From: a bacterium
GTDB taxonomy: Bacteria > UBP13 > UBA5359
NCBI GenBank assembly: GCA_028685295.1
Contig: JAQUEL010000009.1
Coordinates: 1-35,509 of the forward strand
DNA: 35,509 bases
Direction of reading: 5' to 3'
This document shows, one piece after another, positions 24,890-32,890 of this stretch. The stretch's first letter is position 1. Each line of letters opens with the position of its first letter. The position numbers and the translations under genes are program-made. The notes below the pieces were generated by a model. The model was not told the origin of the DNA, did not search any database, and was given only the letters and a program-made list of their open reading frames with translations.

Positions 24890-25453
24890 TTATTTATCCC
24901 TATTATACTTATTCATCGCCGCTTCGAAGCTTTGCTCCAGAATTAATTCTACAGCATCAGCGGCCTGAGCTATCATCAGTTCCACTGCAGAGCGCTCTCC
25001 AGATGAAAACCGCCCCAAAACGTATTCCACCGCAATACCTGCTGCCGGCGCACCTATACCTATGCGTAAACGTCGTATATCCTGCCTGCCGAGACAGGAG
25101 ATGATAGACCGCATGCCATTATGCCCACCAGCTGATCCGGTTGTGCGCAACCGCAGCTGTCCCAGCGGCAGGTCCAAGTCATCATATATTATGAGCAGCC
25201 GATCAATGGAAACTTTATACCAGCCAAGCAGGGCAGCCACCGCTTCTCCACTCTTGTTCATAAAGGTTTGCGGCTTGGCCAGAACCACTCGCTCTTCGCA
25301 TAGACGTTCCTCAGCCACCAGGGATCGGCAATGACGACGATAATTGCTCCCTCCCCATCGACCAAGCAAAGCATCTATAACCATAAAACCGACATTATGC
25401 CGGGTATCGGCATACTTGGTGCCTGGATTGCCCAGCCCCACCAGCAGATACAT
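24890..25453 (-). CDS. pth: Peptidyl-tRNA hydrolase
   Basis: The family motifs are complete in 187 residues: GLGNPGTKYADTRHNVGF with catalytic His20, KPQTFMNKSGEAV, IYDDLDLPLGQLRLR with the catalytic-site Asp, and GGHNGMRSI. The enzyme releases tRNA from prematurely dropped peptidyl-tRNA in the cytosol. The ATG lies three bases past the rplY stop and has GGAGG eight bases upstream inside rplY, so the two are co-translated. The Bacillus equivalent is spoVC. Confidence 0.96.
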   Translation of the reverse strand: MYLLVGLGNPGTKYADTRHNVGFMVIDALLGRWGGSNYRRHCRSLVAEERLCEERVVLAKPQTFMNKSGEAVAALLGWYKVSIDRLLIIYDDLDLPLGQLRLRTTGSAGGHNGMRSIISCLGRQDIRRLRIGIGAPAAGIAVEYVLGRFSSGERSAVELMIAQAADAVELILEQSFEAAMNKYNRDK

Positions 25454-25456
25454 CCG

Positions 25457-26101
25457 TTAGGCCTCCGGTGCTGCAGCTTCCTCTCCAGGAACAGCTTCTC
25501 CGCTGGGAGCAGCTTCCTCCAGTGCCGCGGTTACCTCCGGCTCTATATGTGGCGCCACTACCGAGATGACCACTGTTTCCGGATCGGTCAAAATTGTTAC
25601 TCTCTCCGGCAACGCTAGATCGTTTACCAGCAGCACGCCGCCCATATCTAAGCCGGAAACATCTGCTTCAATTACCTCCGGTAGCTCCTGAGGCAATGCC
25701 TCGACTTCCATCTCCCAAAGAGACTGTTGTATAATACCGCCCTCTTTAGTGCCTGGAGCCTCTCCAATCATGCGAACAGGCACCATAGCCTTGATCGGCT
25801 CATCCATGTATACTCGCTGAAAATCTATATGCAATAGATTTCTTTTAACTCTATCGGTGTCCACAAATTTGACGATAGTATTGTAAATCTCCTTATCCCC
25901 GGAAATTTGCAAGCTGATAATGGCATTGTTTCCACCTTTGGAACGAGCTTCCTGAAAAGCCCGGCCATTGACGGAGAGCAGCTTGGACGTCTCTCCTCGC
26001 CCATAAAGGACCGCCGGCAACTGCCCGGCTGCTCTTAACTTTCTGGCTTCGCCCTTACCGGCTTTGCTGCGACTTTCCGCTTCGAGAATGATCTTTTCCA
26101 T
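25457..26101 (-). CDS. rplY: Ribosomal protein bL25, long Ctc/TL5 form
   Basis: The N-terminal half (SRSKAGKGEARKLRAAGQLP, AVLYGRGE, LLHIDFQRVYMDEPIKAMVP) is the 5S-rRNA-binding bL25 domain. The C-terminal half (GGIIQQSLWEMEVEALPQEL, PEVIEADVSGLDMG) is the TL5-type beta domain present in the longer Ctc form, and an acidic Ala/Glu tail follows. The 214-residue length matches Ctc rather than the short E. coli L25. GAGGGAG precedes the ATG. A large hairpin lies in the leader at 26123-26171. It binds 5S rRNA in the large subunit. Confidence 0.95.
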   Translation of the reverse strand: MEKIILEAESRSKAGKGEARKLRAAGQLPAVLYGRGETSKLLSVNGRAFQEARSKGGNNAIISLQISGDKEIYNTIVKFVDTDRVKRNLLHIDFQRVYMDEPIKAMVPVRMIGEAPGTKEGGIIQQSLWEMEVEALPQELPEVIEADVSGLDMGGVLLVNDLALPERVTILTDPETVVISVVAPHIEPEVTAALEEAAPSGEAVPGEEAAAPEA

Positions 26102-26122
26102 GTTTTCTCCCTCTTTTTCCGA

Positions 26123-26171
26123 CGTTCGGCTTTGCCTTTAGTAATTTAAGACAAAGGCAACGTTTCGAACG
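26123..26171 (-). other. Large two-stage hairpin in the rplY leader
   Basis: The inner stem TTGCCTTT/AAAGGCAA and the outer stem CGTTCG/CGAACG are nested around a 13-base loop, between the prs stop and the rplY ribosome site. It could be an autoregulatory leader, an RNA-processing site or a partial terminator. I know of no named family that matches. Confidence 0.5.
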
Positions 26172-26210
26172 CCTATTCTATGCTTATATATCTTTGACTT
26201 ATCCCTGCCT

Positions 26211-27176
26211 CTACGTTCCGGACCAGTAAAACCCAAACATTTCACTGATGGAAACGTTCTTGTAAATACGCCGGATTGCCTCGCCCAACATCGGCGCCAC
26301 CGTCAGCACTTTTATTTTATCCAGCATCATCTCCGGAGGAACAGGAATGGTATCGGTAACAAGCACTTCTTTTATTGGTGCCTTCTTAAGGCGCTCAATG
26401 GCAGGTCCTGACAGCACGGCATGCGTAGCACAGGTATATATGGCCTTGGCACCGCAATTCACCAGAGCCTGGGCACCATTGACCAGAGTCCCGGCGGTAT
26501 CTATCATGTCGTCGGCCATAATACAGTTCTTTCCGGCCACCTGACCGATAATTTCGCTGATCTCAGCTTCGCCAGGTTGCGGCCGGCGCTTGACCAGAAT
26601 AGCTAGTGAAGCGCCCAGCCTTTCCGCCATGGTTCGGGAAAGTTTAACTCTTCCTACATCAGGGGAAACAACACAGAGATCGGGTATTCGTTTCTTGGAA
26701 AAGTAATCCACCAGCACCGGCATAGCGGTTAGGTGATCTACGTTAATATCAAAAAAGCCCTGTATCTGGCTGGAATGCAGGTCCATGGTCAGTATCCTGT
26801 CTGCACCTGCTACCGTGATGAGATCAGCCACCAGCTTGGCTGTTATGGGCTCTCTTCCTGTAGCCTTGCGATCCTGTCTGGCATAGCCGTAATACGGAAT
26901 TACGGCCGTGATATGGCGGGCAGAAGCGCGCTTAAGGGCATCTGTCATAACCAAAAGCTCCATCAAGCTATGGTTAACGGGCCTGGATGTGGGTTGTACA
27001 ACAAATACATCGCACCCGCGCACACTTTCTTCCAGCTTTATTCGAACCTCTCCATTGTTGAAAGTCGTCGCCAACGCTTTACCCAGCGGTAGATTCAGAT
27101 AACCGGCGATATTCTTTGCCAGCCTGGGATTGGCATTCCCCGTAAAAATCTTTACTTCCTTGCTGTCAACCTGCAT
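26211..27176 (-). CDS. prs: Ribose-phosphate pyrophosphokinase (PRPP synthetase)
   Basis: The sequence has the PRPP synthetase signatures KIFTGNANPRLAKNIA, DLHSSQIQGFFDINVDHLTA (metal and ribose-phosphate contact), VVSPDVGRVKL and the PRPP loop ADDMIDTAGTL. It makes PRPP from ribose 5-phosphate and ATP for nucleotide, His and Trp synthesis. The ORF track adds 25 upstream codons, but MQVDSKEVKIF is the natural start, preceded by a GGGGGAAGGG purine stretch. With this ATG the gene overlaps the glmU end by 11 bp, indicating coupling. The resulting length of about 321 residues is normal. Confidence 0.96.
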   Translation of the reverse strand: MQVDSKEVKIFTGNANPRLAKNIAGYLNLPLGKALATTFNNGEVRIKLEESVRGCDVFVVQPTSRPVNHSLMELLVMTDALKRASARHITAVIPYYGYARQDRKATGREPITAKLVADLITVAGADRILTMDLHSSQIQGFFDINVDHLTAMPVLVDYFSKKRIPDLCVVSPDVGRVKLSRTMAERLGASLAILVKRRPQPGEAEISEIIGQVAGKNCIMADDMIDTAGTLVNGAQALVNCGAKAIYTCATHAVLSGPAIERLKKAPIKEVLVTDTIPVPPEMMLDKIKVLTVAPMLGEAIRRIYKNVSISEMFGFYWSGT

Positions 27177-28539
27177 TGTTTCCCTTCCCCCAATCCCTCG
27201 TTTTAATAGCCCTGGCCGGCATACCGACGGCCACTTTCCAGGGAGGCACATCTTTATTCACCACCGCTCCGGCGCCTGTTACCGCACCATCACCTACCGT
27301 AACGGGAGCTATGAGCTTGGTATCACTGCCAATAAATGCCTCATCACCGACAACCGTATGATGCTTTTTCCGGCCATCATAGTTGCAGGTAATGGTCCCA
27401 GCCCCTATATTGACGTTCTCTCCCAAGCTGGCGTCGCCAATATAGCTGAGATGCGGCACTGCGCTGCCTTTACCTATCTGAGAGTTTTTGATCTCCACAA
27501 AGCTTCCTGCTCTGGATCCCTCTGCCAGCCTATTTCCCGGCCGGAGATAGGCGTATGGACCAATGGCTACGCCATCATCAAGATCGCTGTCCTGGACGGT
27601 ACTGTTCCGTATCTGGACATCTTTACCTAAGCGAACATTGATAAGATGAGCACCGGGACCTATGCTACAGCCTTTTCCGATGGATGTCTCTCCCTCTATA
27701 ATGGTAAAAGGATGAATTACGGTATCCTGCCCAATACTGACGGAATCTTCTATAAATGTGGAGTCGGGATCTATAATAGTGATGCCTTCGAGCATCCAGG
27801 ATTCAAGGATGCGGCTGCGCATGATCTTATCCGCTCGTGATAAATAAAGACGATCGTTTATACCCATAACCTCATTGGAATCGTCAGCTATCAGCGCTTC
27901 CGCCCTATCTTCATCCGCCAGCATAGCTACAACATCAGTTAGATAATACTCTCCCTGGGCATTATCACATCCTATTCTGCCCAGACAATTCAGTAGAAGC
28001 TCCGTATCAAAGGCGTAGACCGCCGCATTTATCTCTTTTATCTTTTGCTCTTCGATATTTGCATCCTTGGTTTCGACTATAGCTTTGACCTCTCCGTCTT
28101 TGCCTCGCACAACCCGCCCGTAGCTACCAGGATCGGCAAGAAGAGCTGACAACATGGCCACACCGACTTCCTTCTCACGCCGAAGCCGACAAAGCCTATC
28201 TATGGTCGCAGCTCTGAGTAAAGGGGTATCTCCCGGCAGGATCAGCGTAGTGCCGTCATAGCCTTTTAGCAGGGGAGCCGCCATCATGGCAGCATGACCG
28301 GTGCCCAACTGCTCTGTTTGCAACACAATTTCAGCCCGGCTGCGGCAAAGAGCCGATACCTGTTCAGCCCCATAGCCGGCGACGACTATGATGCGTCCTA
28401 CTCCCGCTGCATTCAGTATATTCAGAATATGATCCAGAATTGGCCGTCCACAGACCTTATGCAAAACCTTGGGCAAGGCGGATTTCATTCTGGTCCCCTT
28501 GCCGGCGGCTAGAACCACAGCCGTTATGGAAGCGCTCAT
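27166..28539 (-). CDS. glmU: Bifunctional GlmU: UDP-GlcNAc pyrophosphorylase / GlcN-1-P acetyltransferase
   Basis: The N-terminal uridyltransferase domain shows LAAGKGTRMKSALPKVLHKV and LQTEQLGTGHA. From about residue 250 a left-handed beta-helix of hexapeptide repeats follows, with YLRPGNRLAEGSRAGSFVEI and NIGAGTITCNYDGRKKHHTV of the acetyltransferase site. It makes UDP-GlcNAc for peptidoglycan. The start ATG has AAGGAG six bases upstream. It is the first protein gene after tRNA-Gln, with a hairpin between them. Bacillus names it gcaD, in the same place between spoVG and prs. Confidence 0.97.
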   Translation of the reverse strand: MSASITAVVLAAGKGTRMKSALPKVLHKVCGRPILDHILNILNAAGVGRIIVVAGYGAEQVSALCRSRAEIVLQTEQLGTGHAAMMAAPLLKGYDGTTLILPGDTPLLRAATIDRLCRLRREKEVGVAMLSALLADPGSYGRVVRGKDGEVKAIVETKDANIEEQKIKEINAAVYAFDTELLLNCLGRIGCDNAQGEYYLTDVVAMLADEDRAEALIADDSNEVMGINDRLYLSRADKIMRSRILESWMLEGITIIDPDSTFIEDSVSIGQDTVIHPFTIIEGETSIGKGCSIGPGAHLINVRLGKDVQIRNSTVQDSDLDDGVAIGPYAYLRPGNRLAEGSRAGSFVEIKNSQIGKGSAVPHLSYIGDASLGENVNIGAGTITCNYDGRKKHHTVVGDEAFIGSDTKLIAPVTVGDGAVTGAGAVVNKDVPPWKVAVGMPARAIKTRDWGKGNNAG

Positions 28540-28565
28540 CAGGAACTCCTTCCCAACACCAATAG

Positions 28566-28585
28566 CCGAAGGAAGGCTCCTTCGG
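28566..28585. terminator. Hairpin between tRNA-Gln and glmU
   Basis: Perfect arms CCGAAGGA/TCCTTCGG flank an AGGC loop, about 23 bases past the encoded CCA end of the tRNA. The T-run is on the plus strand (TCCTTTTT), so on the transcribed minus strand it is more likely a processing or attenuation hairpin than a full terminator. Confidence 0.45.
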
Positions 28586-28607
28586 TCCTTTTTCAGCGCA
28601 AAGGGAT

Positions 28608-28681
28608 TGGCTTCGGGGCCAGGATTCGAACCTGGAACCTCGGCTCCAAAGGCCGGTGTGATACCTTTTCACCACCCCGAA
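28608..28681 (-). tRNA. trnQ: tRNA-Gln (anticodon UUG), CCA encoded
   Basis: The cloverleaf folds fully: acceptor TTCGGGG/CCCCGAA with discriminator G and encoded CCA, D stem GTGA/TCAC, anticodon stem-loop CGGC-CTTTGGA-GCCG with UUG at 34-36, and T arm CCAGG-TTCGAAT-CCTGG. The weak U1-A72 pair is typical of tRNA-Gln. The outermost anticodon-stem position (27-43) is a C-A mismatch. It lies between spoVG and glmU and has its own consensus promoter. Confidence 0.93.
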
Positions 28682-28725
28682 ATATCATTGCGCAGTATGC
28701 ATGCCTACACGGCAGACACGGCTAG

Positions 28726-28754
28726 ATTATACTTAATTCGGGGAAGAGTGTCAA
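28726..28754 (-). promoter_or_regulatory. Perfect consensus promoter for tRNA-Gln (and glmU operon)
   Basis: On the minus strand TTGACA (28754-28749), 17 bases, then TATAAT (28731-28726). All 12 consensus positions match with ideal spacing. The tRNA begins about 45 bases downstream of the -10, leaving a short 5' leader for RNase P to remove. Confidence 0.88.
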
Positions 28755-28827
28755 TTTTAAAAAACAGAAAAAGAGGCTTAAAGGATACCCTTGAGTCATC
28801 CATCACAGACCATAAAGAATCCTTCTA

Positions 28828-28844
28828 CGTTAATGGCTTTAACG
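28828..28844 (-). terminator. Small hairpin downstream of spoVG
   Basis: CGTTAA/TTAACG arms with a five-base loop lie about 40 bp after the spoVG stop. Only short T-runs surround it, so it would be a weak terminator separating spoVG from the tRNA promoter. Confidence 0.3.
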
Positions 28845-28885
28845 AAGCTAAAAAGGTTGTATGCTGTTAAGGAGCAGCCTTCTTT

Positions 28886-29137
28886 TCAGGCCTTGTTGTA
28901 AGCGTCCAGCACCGCCGCCTGAATCATCTCCCGAGCCTCTGTCGTGATGGGGTGAGCAATATCCTTATACTCTCCCTCTACCGTTTTACGACTGGGCATG
29001 GCTACAAACAGACCGTTTTGTCCTTCGATAACCTTGAGATCATGAACTACGAAAATTTCATCAATAGTTATCGAGACAAAAGCTCTGGTTCGCCCTTCAG
29101 ACTCGATCTTGCGTACGCGAACATCCGTAATATTCAT
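28886..29137 (-). CDS. spoVG: SpoVG-family RNA/DNA-binding regulator
   Basis: The 83-residue protein matches SpoVG throughout: [58 protein letters not shown] and [12 protein letters not shown]. SpoVG binds nucleic acids and affects septation and virulence or sporulation genes in Firmicutes, but it is also present in non-sporulating phyla, so it does not by itself imply sporulation. GGAGG lies six bases before the ATG. It heads the core gene block. Confidence 0.95.
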   Translation of the reverse strand: MNITDVRVRKIESEGRTRAFVSITIDEIFVVHDLKVIEGQNGLFVAMPSRKTVEGEYKDIAHPITTEAREMIQAAVLDAYNKA

Positions 29138-29158
29138 GCATTACCTCCTGATATATTT

Positions 29159-29187
29159 ATTATAAGAGTGCCCGCTATTTTTTGCAA
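29159..29187 (-). promoter_or_regulatory. Promoter of spoVG
   Basis: On the minus strand TTGCAA (29187-29182), 17 bases, then a perfect TATAAT (29164-29159), about 20 bases before the start codon. The -35 matches four of six. The leader would be very short, just enough for the ribosome site. Confidence 0.6.
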
Positions 29188-29387
29188 GCAACCGCATTGA
29201 CCAGAGGAATTGAAAGCAGGAAGCGAACCGGCGGCATATCACAGAGAAACGATCGAAAATCCGGGCAATGAGAACACCTTACTTCTCTTGGAGAGGAGAA
29301 CGCCACCTGCAAACAGAGCTTTTCGAGACTGTCAGACACGTTTTGGGCATACATCCAGCCGGACAACAAGAGGGTGTAAAATAATTT

Positions 29388-29924
29388 GTGCTTTTACCTA
29401 ACTCAAATAAGCGCTACATAGAAGAAGCCGGCATAGAGGTCATCAGCAAGGTCAGGGATGACAGCAGTCCTGATAAATACAGCAAGAGCAATTTCGAGAT
29501 AAACCTTGAGCAGAATGAAGTAACCTGTCCGGCCGGACACATCACCAGCAAATACAGCTATGACAAGGATAACAAAAAGAGAAGGATTCGCAGTTACAAG
29601 TTCAAGGCCAGCTTATGTAACGAGTGCCTACATAAAGATAAATGCACCAAGTCCGGTAAAGGCAAAGCCATAACCCTGAATTACCATGAAGCCAAGCTGC
29701 AGAAGGCCAGACAAGATCAGCAGAGCGAAGAGTTTAAAAACCTATATTCCCGCAGGTCTACCGTCGAGCGTAAGGTATCCGAAGAGATGCATCGACACGA
29801 CTGTCGTCAGGCCCGGTGGATCGGCAGGGCCAAGACAAAGCAGCAATTACTGTTGGCGGCGGCTATGATCAATTTCAAGCGGCTGGGCAAAATAGCCCCG
29901 CTGGTGCTAATGCCGACAGAATGA
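29388..29924 (+). pseudogene. IS1182-type transposase, C-terminal fragment
   Basis: NEVTCPAGHITSKYSYDKDN, a Cys-rich LCNECLHKDKCTK, the KARQDQQSEEFKNLYSRRST/VERKVSEEMHRHDCRQAR stretch and a final helix (LLLAAAMINFKRLGKI) resemble the C-terminal DDE region of IS1182-like transposases, including the final catalytic Glu in the STVERK-like segment. About 178 of an expected 450-550 residues remain and no N-terminus lies upstream, so it is a decayed copy. The frame opens at a GTG without a ribosome site. It marks the boundary between the core block and the right accessory region. Bases 29188-29387 hold nothing else I can identify. Confidence 0.78.
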
Positions 29925-30063
29925 AACGGAAAGACAGGGATAATACTATGCTCAAGGTGCGCCTATGCAATTATCAATGTGCTGCTGGCCTTAATCGGCC
30001 AGTTGTTTTGAAACAACCCTGTGAATTAAAGGCTGCTATCCAAGCGCCTTTGTCACTGGACTC

Positions 30064-30393
30064 CTAGTAAACAAGAGCAGCCTGATAAAGCTCTCTCACG
30101 CATTTCAACCAGATATTACCCGAGTCATAACCAAAATGTATATCTGCTATATCTTCATCTTTAGCGGGAAGGAACCAACAGGTTTCTTCTCCCCTTTCAA
30201 AAACTGCACCTAAAAAAGCAGCTATAATACCAGGACCGAAGTTAGGCCAGATAGCTGACAAAGCATCTTCCATGAATTTCAAACATGACTCATAATTCCA
30301 CCTGTCAGCTATAACCGATGAGGTATGAAAAGGTCGTAGAAAGCGGTGAAATCGTATCGTGGCAGAGCCGGCTCCTGCCTGCCTGGAGCACAC
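30064..30393 (-). CDS. Small hypothetical protein, possibly a fragment
   Basis: I do not recognise this 109-residue frame. From about residue 30 (RWNYESCLKFMEDALSAIWP) onward it has balanced, protein-like composition, but the first 25 residues look non-coding, so the true start is uncertain and the gene may be truncated. There are no membrane segments or signal peptide and no clear ribosome site. It lies between the IS1182 fragment and the PHP gene in DNA that otherwise looks decayed. The surrounding stretches 29925-30063 and 30394-30586 show no other gene. Confidence 0.35.
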   Translation of the reverse strand: MCSRQAGAGSATIRFHRFLRPFHTSSVIADRWNYESCLKFMEDALSAIWPNFGPGIIAAFLGAVFERGEETCWFLPAKDEDIADIHFGYDSGNIWLKCVRELYQAALVY

Positions 30394-30586
30394 CCACTGA
30401 TGATTATCTGTATTAAAGGCTGCTTCAGTTTACCTGCCCACCAACGACGACTACGTTCCTTGATACACTCCCAGCGTTCAACATTAAAATCAATGTTTAT
30501 CTATTTTTCATTTCCAAATAAATATTTTGAGGATATTGCCCATATAATCAGTGCTCGGGGTGCAGAGAGTTATAAATGATTTTTGA

Positions 30587-31327
30587 TCATAAGCATGCAC
30601 GATTCAGGACTTTTTCCTGATATAGGAAATTCCCGAATTCGCTCATTCGATGTGCATCAGATCCTTTAAGCAAAGGAACTCCTCTTTTTAAGGCTAATTT
30701 AGCCATTTTAACATCAATCTCTTCAAAGGGGCGATGGGAGTTGATTTCAAGCCCAACATGATACTTCTCAGCCTTCTCTACCAACCATTCTATTAACTCT
30801 TCTCCCACCAATACTTCATTTTCAACCAAAAGGATTCTGAAAGGGTGCGCAAGAACATCCACTTTTCCGCTGGAAAGCAAAGCTATTGTACACCTTTTGA
30901 ACTCCTTTATAATCTCCTTGGGTCGTCTCGTGACAATAGACGGCAAAAAATGAACAGCTCCTATAACTATATCAAGTTCCTTCCAAAAATCTTCCTCAAA
31001 AATCAAAGTGCCGTCCGAATAAACATCCAACTCTATGCCTGATAAAGCGCCACTCTCCTTAACTTCTATAATATATCTCTCTATTTTATGCCTGCCTTCT
31101 TCTCTATATTTCCTCAGTAAATCCTTGAAATCCTCCCTAAAGATACTCCCGGCAAGTTCTTTTGGGAAATAGAGGTGCGTACTATGATCAGTTACTGCGT
31201 AAACGATATTATTTTCTTTCGCCTGTATCCTTAGCTGCTCTAAGGTTATATCCTCACAGCAAGCCGAATAGGAGGTATGCACATGGACATCCAAATTTTC
31301 TTTAAGGGTGATACTTCTATCTTTCAT
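30587..31327 (-). CDS. PHP-domain metal-dependent phosphoesterase
   Basis: The full set of PHP metal ligands is visible in 246 residues: DVHVHTSYSACCED (HxH), VTDHS, GIELDV, GAVHF, DVLAHPFR, GLEINS and GSDAHR. This resembles histidinol-phosphatase (HisK)-like and related PHP hydrolases; no His biosynthesis genes are nearby, so a sugar-phosphate or other phosphoester substrate is as likely. No signal peptide is seen. The ATG is three bases past the end of the broken UroD-like gene, and the ribosome site (GGAG, 13 bases away) is weak, suggesting dependence on upstream translation. It closes the LamG/PHP/SBP operon. Confidence 0.85.
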   Translation of the reverse strand: MKDRSITLKENLDVHVHTSYSACCEDITLEQLRIQAKENNIVYAVTDHSTHLYFPKELAGSIFREDFKDLLRKYREEGRHKIERYIIEVKESGALSGIELDVYSDGTLIFEEDFWKELDIVIGAVHFLPSIVTRRPKEIIKEFKRCTIALLSSGKVDVLAHPFRILLVENEVLVGEELIEWLVEKAEKYHVGLEINSHRPFEEIDVKMAKLALKRGVPLLKGSDAHRMSEFGNFLYQEKVLNRACL

Positions 31328-31330
31328 TGC

Positions 31331-31557
31331 TTACCGCAGTCTCCAGCACTCATCGATCATAGTCATATAATTTTCCACCGGCATAAAGGCGGCTATGCTG
31401 TTCCCGGAGCCTAAAGCATACCCGCCGGTAGAATAGATGCCGGATCTGGCCAAGGGTAATCGTTAAAAGTCTGCCAATCCTTGATTCGGTTGAAATCCGG
31501 CATCGGCTTTATAACGGTATTTTCAAGGCTTCCATAATTAGACATTTGATGTTTCAT
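31331..31557 (-). pseudogene. Uroporphyrinogen-decarboxylase-like gene with large internal deletion
   Basis: This is not in the ORF track. The ATG at 31557 overlaps the stop of the binding-protein gene (ATGA). It reads MKHQMSNYGSLENTV and DFNRIKDWQTFNDYPWPDP, like the early region of UroD/MtaA-type proteins. After the PDP the frame shifts and continues GGYALGSGNSIAAFMPVENY then MIDECWRLR and TAA. That is the family's C-terminal GG(Y/H)xLGxGNSI-PxxPxENxxAM ending. About 250 residues between the two ends are missing. The ends therefore prove a former UroD-superfamily gene (often cobalamin-linked methyltransferases in such operons), now non-functional. Confidence 0.72.
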
Positions 31558-32888
31558 TTTTTCAACCCTTCGTTAAGTAATTTGTTGATTTTATCTGTAG
31601 CATTCAATGCTGCCTGTAATGCCGTCTGTTTTCCCAAATAAGCCAGTTCCAATTCATCCCCGATAATCTTCCGCCACCGGTCGGTAGGAGCATACGGTGT
31701 CAGAGGGCTTGGCACCGTATACTTCACTTCATCCATAAATACTTTATTGTACCCAGCAGGGTGATTAGGATTGTTTAAGAACATATCGGAGTCCGCAACC
31801 TTTTTGATGGCAGGAATGTTATAACCTGCCTTGGCTAGTTCCTGTTCACAATCTCCCACTACCAGGTATTCCATCAGCTTCCAGGCGGCTTCGGGGTGCT
31901 TGACCTTGTTACTCATCACCCATCCAAACGGTCCGGTATTCATATTCACCCGTTTTTTCTGATGCAGACCTGGCGCCACCCCCCATTTGAATCCTTTGAC
32001 TTGCTTCTGCAATATAGGCACATAGAACCTTCCGGCCAGGAACATACCCAATCTTCCTGTCTGAAAAAGCTGTAGTTGATTAGAATTCTGCATATCGCTG
32101 AGAGATGGCATAACTCTATCTTTAGCCCTGAGATCCACCATATATTGGAAGGCTTCAACGGCCTGCGGGCTGTCCAGCAGGCATTTCCTACCGTTAGGGC
32201 TGAAAACACTGCCACCGTTCTGAGCTACCAGCAGAGATATATCTCCTACCAAGCACCCGTATTGCCTAAGTCCGCCCTTACCTATGGTCAATTTACTTGC
32301 CGTCCGCCGAAATTCGTCCCAACTCATACTCTTGGTAGGATAAGATAGCCCTGCCTTATCAAACATATCTTTGTTATAAAAGAGTGTGTAGGCAGGAGAC
32401 CAGTCGGTCCCAAAGCCGTAGAGTTTCCCCCGGCCTATGGTATGGGTTTGCTTTTCGTATTTATACTTGTACAGCACCTGAGGGTAGAAATCATCCAATT
32501 TCAATACATTACTTTCGGAGATATATTTATCCAGCGGTTCCAGCGTATCTCTCTGCACATAGGCGGGGATATAATCCGGTGCCAATCTGAAGACGTCAGG
32601 AGGGGTGCCCCCGGCTATCATAGTCATGAGCTTGGCAAAATAATCCTGAGTAAACCATGTTTTTTTCACTTTGATATCCGGATTCTGTTTCATGAATTCA
32701 TCAAGAGATTTATCGATGATCTGGCAACCTACATCAGAGGGAGAATAGCCGCAGGCTACGGTGACAATCATCTTGCCGGACTGCGTATCTCTCTTTCCGC
32801 AACTCGTAAGGGCCGCTAGTATCCAGATTATACATATTACGGTCAAGCCGTAGAGGAATTTTCTTTTCATTTCCTTGTTTATATACAC
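31554..32888 (-). CDS. Sugar ABC transporter substrate-binding lipoprotein
   Basis: This is the window's second family-1 solute-binding lipoprotein: signal peptide with LTSC lipobox, FMKQNPDIKVKKTWFTQDYF, KLMTMIAGGTPPDVFRLAPD, SPAYTLFYNKDMFDKAGLSY and HPEAAWKLMEYLV. Its TPYAPTDRWRKI tail is also typical. No permease or ATPase follows. The ORF start is a GTG placed almost on top of GGAG; the ATG six codons later (32870) gives a standard signal peptide with an AAGGAA site at short distance, so the start is ambiguous. It follows the CehA-like PHP gene by two bases and overlaps the UroD remnant (ATGA), so it is part of the operon. Confidence 0.85.
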   Translation of the reverse strand: MYINKEMKRKFLYGLTVICIIWILAALTSCGKRDTQSGKMIVTVACGYSPSDVGCQIIDKSLDEFMKQNPDIKVKKTWFTQDYFAKLMTMIAGGTPPDVFRLAPDYIPAYVQRDTLEPLDKYISESNVLKLDDFYPQVLYKYKYEKQTHTIGRGKLYGFGTDWSPAYTLFYNKDMFDKAGLSYPTKSMSWDEFRRTASKLTIGKGGLRQYGCLVGDISLLVAQNGGSVFSPNGRKCLLDSPQAVEAFQYMVDLRAKDRVMPSLSDMQNSNQLQLFQTGRLGMFLAGRFYVPILQKQVKGFKWGVAPGLHQKKRVNMNTGPFGWVMSNKVKHPEAAWKLMEYLVVGDCEQELAKAGYNIPAIKKVADSDMFLNNPNHPAGYNKVFMDEVKYTVPSPLTPYAPTDRWRKIIGDELELAYLGKQTALQAALNATDKINKLLNEGLKK

Positions 32889-32890
32889 TC

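Noticed and set aside
28469-28870. 133-aa plus-strand ORF across tRNA-Gln and its promoter
   Set aside because: It runs antisense through a fully folding tRNA, a consensus promoter and the start of glmU.
29175-29369. 64-aa minus-strand ORF next to spoVG
   Set aside because: It overlaps the spoVG promoter, has no ribosome site and no recognisable domain.
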